7,425 nt of DNA from Gammaproteobacteria bacterium (lineage in GTDB: Bacteria > Pseudomonadota > Gammaproteobacteria > JALTLT01), in assembly GCA_027001815.1 (NCBI GenBank), contig JALTLT010000068.1, positions 1 through 7,425 on the forward strand. Direction: 5' to 3'. Shown piece by piece: positions 5,422 to 7,425 of this stretch. The notes beneath the pieces were generated by a model. It was not told the DNA's origin. It did not search any database and saw only the letters and a program-made list of their open reading frames with translations. The position numbers were made by a program, and so were the translations under genes. The number at the start of each line of letters is the position of its first letter. The stretch's first letter is position 1.

Positions 5422-5951
5422 GCGACGAGGTTATCACGACAAGACAGAACAGTTTTACTCGCGAGGAGCTCCTCGCTTGCGGGAAGGGCGAGATGTTCGG
5501 CCCCGGCAACGCCCAGCTCCCCTTGCCGCCGATGCTGATGTTCGACCGCATCACCAGGATCGACGACAGCGGGGGGTCCCATGGCAAGGGCGAGATCGTG
5601 GCCGAACTCGATGTCACGCCCGATCTGTGGTTCTTCGAATGCCATTTCCAGGGGGATCCCGTCATGCCGGGGTGCCTGGGGCTGGATGCCATGTGGCAGT
5701 TGATCGGTTTCTTCCTCGGCTGGATGGGTGGACCGGGGCGTGGTCGTGCCCTCGGCGTGGGTGAGGTCGCCTTTCGGGGCCAGGTGGTACCCGGTGCAAA
5801 ACTGGTCCGCTATCATATCGACATGAAACGCGTCATCATGCGCAAGCTGGTGATGGGCATCGGCGACGCCACCATGGAGGTGGATGGGCGGGAGATCTAT
5901 ACCGCCAAGGACCTCCGGGTCGGGCTCTTTACGTCGACGGAGAACTTCTGA
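5418..5951 (+). CDS. fabA: 3-hydroxydecanoyl-ACP dehydratase/isomerase
   Basis: The protein has 177 residues against 172 in E. coli, and matches FabA from end to end. The start at 5418 overlaps the GTPase stop by four bases; GGCGGTGG just upstream is a weak ribosome site. The frame is open further upstream, inside the GTPase gene, but the FabA N terminus (FTREELLACGKGEMFG) fits the 5418 start. The hotdog-fold active site is present: His76 in FFECHFQGDPVMPG and Asp90 in CLGLDAMWQ, 14 residues apart as in E. coli His70/Asp84. FabA dehydrates 3-hydroxydecanoyl-ACP and isomerises trans-2- to cis-3-decenoyl-ACP, the branch point to unsaturated fatty acids, in the cytosol. It pairs with FabB downstream. 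Confidence 0.97.
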   Translation: MSDEVITTRQNSFTREELLACGKGEMFGPGNAQLPLPPMLMFDRITRIDDSGGSHGKGEIVAELDVTPDLWFFECHFQGDPVMPGCLGLDAMWQLIGFFLGWMGGPGRGRALGVGEVAFRGQVVPGAKLVRYHIDMKRVIMRKLVMGIGDATMEVDGREIYTAKDLRVGLFTSTENF

Positions 5952-5952
5952 G

Positions 5953-6068
5953 AGGAGTTCCGTCGCGAGAGATTTTCGAACCCCCCGGTGGGCGTGGTGG
6001 CAGGTTCCGCCGGCTTGTCGGGGCGTTTTTCCCGTGTCACGGGATCCCCTGAACGGGTCGGAACTCCT
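5953..6068. repeat. 10-bp inverted repeat spanning the fabA-fabB spacer
   Basis: AGGAGTTCCG (5953-5962) is the exact reverse complement of CGGAACTCCT (6059-6068), 96 bases apart. Between them is a short stem, CCCGT/ACGGG (6031-6043). In RNA these could close one large stem over most of the spacer. I see no clear promoter, terminator or FabR-like palindrome in this 156-bp gap. Confidence 0.5.
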
Positions 6069-6107
6069 GTCTGACCCTCGAGCGAGGCAGAGACGGTAAT
6101 ACAGTCT

Positions 6108-7328
6108 ATGAGAAGGGTGGTTGTAACCGGCATAGGGATCGTGTCCAGCATAGGTAATTCCAGGGACGAGGTATTGAAATCGCTGCGTGAGGCGCGTTCC
6201 GGCATCACTCACAGTGAGGAGTACGCGGAACTCGGTTTCCGCAGTCACGTCCATGGAGCCATCGATGTGGACGTGGAGGGGCGCATCGATCGCAAGCTGC
6301 GCCGCTTCATGGGCGATGGCGCAGCGTTCAACTACATCGCCATGCAGGAGGCGCTGGCCGACGCCGGTCTCGAGGAGGGAGCGATCTCCGATCCGAGGGT
6401 CGGACTGGTGATGGGTTCCGGCGGGGCCTCTACCGAGAACATCGTCCAGGCCGCCGATATCCTGCGCCAGAAGGGGTTGCGTCGTGTCGGTCCCTACATG
6501 GTGCCGCGCACCATGTCGAGCACCACTTCGGCCTGCCTGGCCACCGCCTTTCACATCAAGGGGGTGAGCTACTCCATCAGCTCCGCCTGCGCCACCAGTG
6601 CCCACTGCATCGGCAACGCCATGGAGCTGATCCAGCTCGGCAAGCAGGACATGGTTTTCGCCGGCGGAGGGGAAGAGGTGCACTGGACCCTCACCGTCCT
6701 GTTCGATGCCATGGGCGCGCTCTCCTCCAAGTACAACGACCGGCCCGAGGTGGCCTCCCGCCCCTACGACCGGGACCGGGACGGTTTCGTCATCTCCGGC
6801 GGTGGTGGCGTGATGGTGCTCGAGGAGCTGGAGCACGCGCTGCGGCGGGGTGCCCGCATCTACGCCGAGTTGGTGGGTTACGGCGCCACCTCCGACGGGG
6901 CGGACATGGTACAGCCTTCCGGGGAAGGGGCGGTACGCTGCATGCGGCAGGCGCTGGAGGGAGTGGAAGGGCCCATCGACTACATCAACGCCCACGGTAC
7001 CTCCACACCGGTCGGCGACTCCAAGGAACTGGGAGCGATTCGCGAGGTGTTCGGCGAGGATATCCCCCCCATCAGCTCCACCAAGTCCCTGTCCGGCCAC
7101 GCCCTGGGTGCCGCCGGTGTCCACGAGGCGATCTACTCCCTGCTGATGATGGAGAACGATTTCATCGCCGAGTCGGCCAATATCGAGAATCTGGACGAAG
7201 CGGCCGAGGGGATGCCGATCGTACGGGAACGGCAGGATGGGGTGAAGATCGAGACTCTCCTCTCCAACAGCTTCGGATTCGGCGGCACCAACGCAAGCCT
7301 CGTCTTCCGCAAGTGGAAGGAGTCCTGA
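6108..7328 (+). CDS. fabB: 3-oxoacyl-ACP synthase I
   Basis: The protein has 406 residues, the same length as E. coli FabB. The thiolase-fold catalytic triad is complete: Cys161 in SISSACATSAHCIGNA, His296 in NAHGTSTPVGD and His331 in KSLSGHALGAAG, with Lys326 in the last motif. The C-terminal NSFGFGGTNASLVF is also standard. FabB condenses malonyl-ACP with acyl-ACP and is needed to extend cis-3-decenoyl-ACP made by FabA, so the two enzymes together set membrane unsaturation. The start at 6108 (MRRVVVTGIG) fits the family; the ribosome site is weak (GAGGCAGAGACGG about 12 to 24 bases upstream). It lies 156 bp behind fabA, the arrangement seen in fabAB operons, and ends at a strong terminator. 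Confidence 0.97.
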   Translation: MRRVVVTGIGIVSSIGNSRDEVLKSLREARSGITHSEEYAELGFRSHVHGAIDVDVEGRIDRKLRRFMGDGAAFNYIAMQEALADAGLEEGAISDPRVGLVMGSGGASTENIVQAADILRQKGLRRVGPYMVPRTMSSTTSACLATAFHIKGVSYSISSACATSAHCIGNAMELIQLGKQDMVFAGGGEEVHWTLTVLFDAMGALSSKYNDRPEVASRPYDRDRDGFVISGGGGVMVLEELEHALRRGARIYAELVGYGATSDGADMVQPSGEGAVRCMRQALEGVEGPIDYINAHGTSTPVGDSKELGAIREVFGEDIPPISSTKSLSGHALGAAGVHEAIYSLLMMENDFIAESANIENLDEAAEGMPIVRERQDGVKIETLLSNSFGFGGTNASLVFRKWKES

Positions 7329-7361
7329 ACGGCTCTTCGCCTGGCAAGCGCACAAAGGAGA

Positions 7362-7391
7362 AAGGGGGGGGCCATTGGAGGCCCCCTTTTT
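7362..7391 (+). terminator. Strong intrinsic terminator behind fabB
   Basis: A G8 run ending in GGCC (to 7373), the loop ATTGGA (7374-7379) and GGCCCCC form a GC-rich stem followed by T5 (7387-7391). It lies about 35 bases after the fabB stop. GCGCACA (7348-7354) and TGTGCGC (7394-7400) could extend it as an outer stem. Confidence 0.85.
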
Positions 7392-7394
7392 CGT

Positions 7395-7425
7395 GTGCGC
7401 CCAGCATGGGCGCACCCCTGCGGGT
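7395..7425 (+). mobile_element. Probable 5' end of a group IIC intron, cut by the window edge
   Basis: The sequence starts GTGCG, fitting the group II intron 5' consensus GUGYG. It then forms a perfect 8-bp hairpin, GTGCGCCC (7395-7402) with GGGCGCAC (7408-7415), around AGCAT. From memory this resembles the start of the Oceanobacillus group IIC intron (GUGUGCCC, then GGCAUGGG). The following CTGCGGGT resembles the next conserved segment of these introns. Group IIC introns insert just behind terminator hairpins, and this lies 3 bases after the T-run of the fabB terminator. The catalytic domain V and reverse transcriptase would lie outside the window. The alternative is a plain extra palindrome behind the terminator. 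Confidence 0.55.

Noticed and set aside
6026..6043. Terminator between fabA and fabB (T5 next to the CCCGT/ACGGG stem)
   Set aside because: The T-run lies before the stem on the plus strand and reads as an A-run after it on the minus strand, so neither strand has a terminator layout.
4953..7415. 820-residue open frame on the minus strand
   Set aside because: It is antisense to the GTPase end, fabA and fabB, which are certain. Long antisense frames are common in GC-rich coding DNA. Its sequence is low-complexity, rich in His, Asp and Gly, with no recognisable domain.

Overview
The window is GC-rich and reads as part of a sulfur-oxidising gammaproteobacterial chromosome. Two things point there: a secreted Gly/Tyr/Trp-rich protein of the sulfur-globule envelope type (640-1017), and a fabA-fabB pair (5418-7328), the anaerobic unsaturated fatty-acid branch typical of Gammaproteobacteria. 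No species can be named from the sequence alone.

Left edge (1-639). On the minus strand a gene enters at 147 and runs off the left edge; its start encodes the DxD motif I of a HAD phosphatase of the GmhB type, preceded by a Pro/Gly/Glu-rich leader built on a 12-bp tandem repeat. On the plus strand an open frame ends at 354 in a Pro/Tyr/Gly/Trp-rich tail that may be the remnant of a globule-like gene. The spacer 355-639 has one perfect hairpin (461-483) and the ribosome site of the globule gene.

Middle left (1018-2938). Directly behind the globule gene lies a 164-bp element made almost wholly of five back-to-back hairpins, with near-identical outer inverted repeats flanked by TA on both sides, so it looks like a miniature mobile element. 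A leader with further stems precedes a secreted protein with a duplicated LolA/DUF4412-like unit (1467-2258). That gene is tightly followed by an orphan ParA-type ATPase (2270-2938) with no ParB beside it.

Middle right (2939-5421). An extended -10 promoter (2973-2981) and a leader with alternative base pairing drive a single-pass membrane protein (3138-3794). Its long coiled coil has methionine at half of the core positions. An intrinsic terminator follows it, then an EHD/dynamin-like GTPase with two membrane spans near its C terminus (3847-5421).

Right (5418-7425). The GTPase stop overlaps the fabA start by ATGA, so the two are probably translationally coupled. fabB follows after a 156-bp spacer and ends in a strong terminator. 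Immediately after it, the last 31 bases look like the 5' end of a bacterial group IIC intron, a class that inserts behind terminators.

Taken together, the window joins a storage-granule protein, a ParA positioning-type ATPase, a membrane-tethered coiled coil, a membrane-remodelling-type GTPase and the enzymes that set membrane unsaturation. A shared role in membrane or globule organisation is an inference from gene order only.
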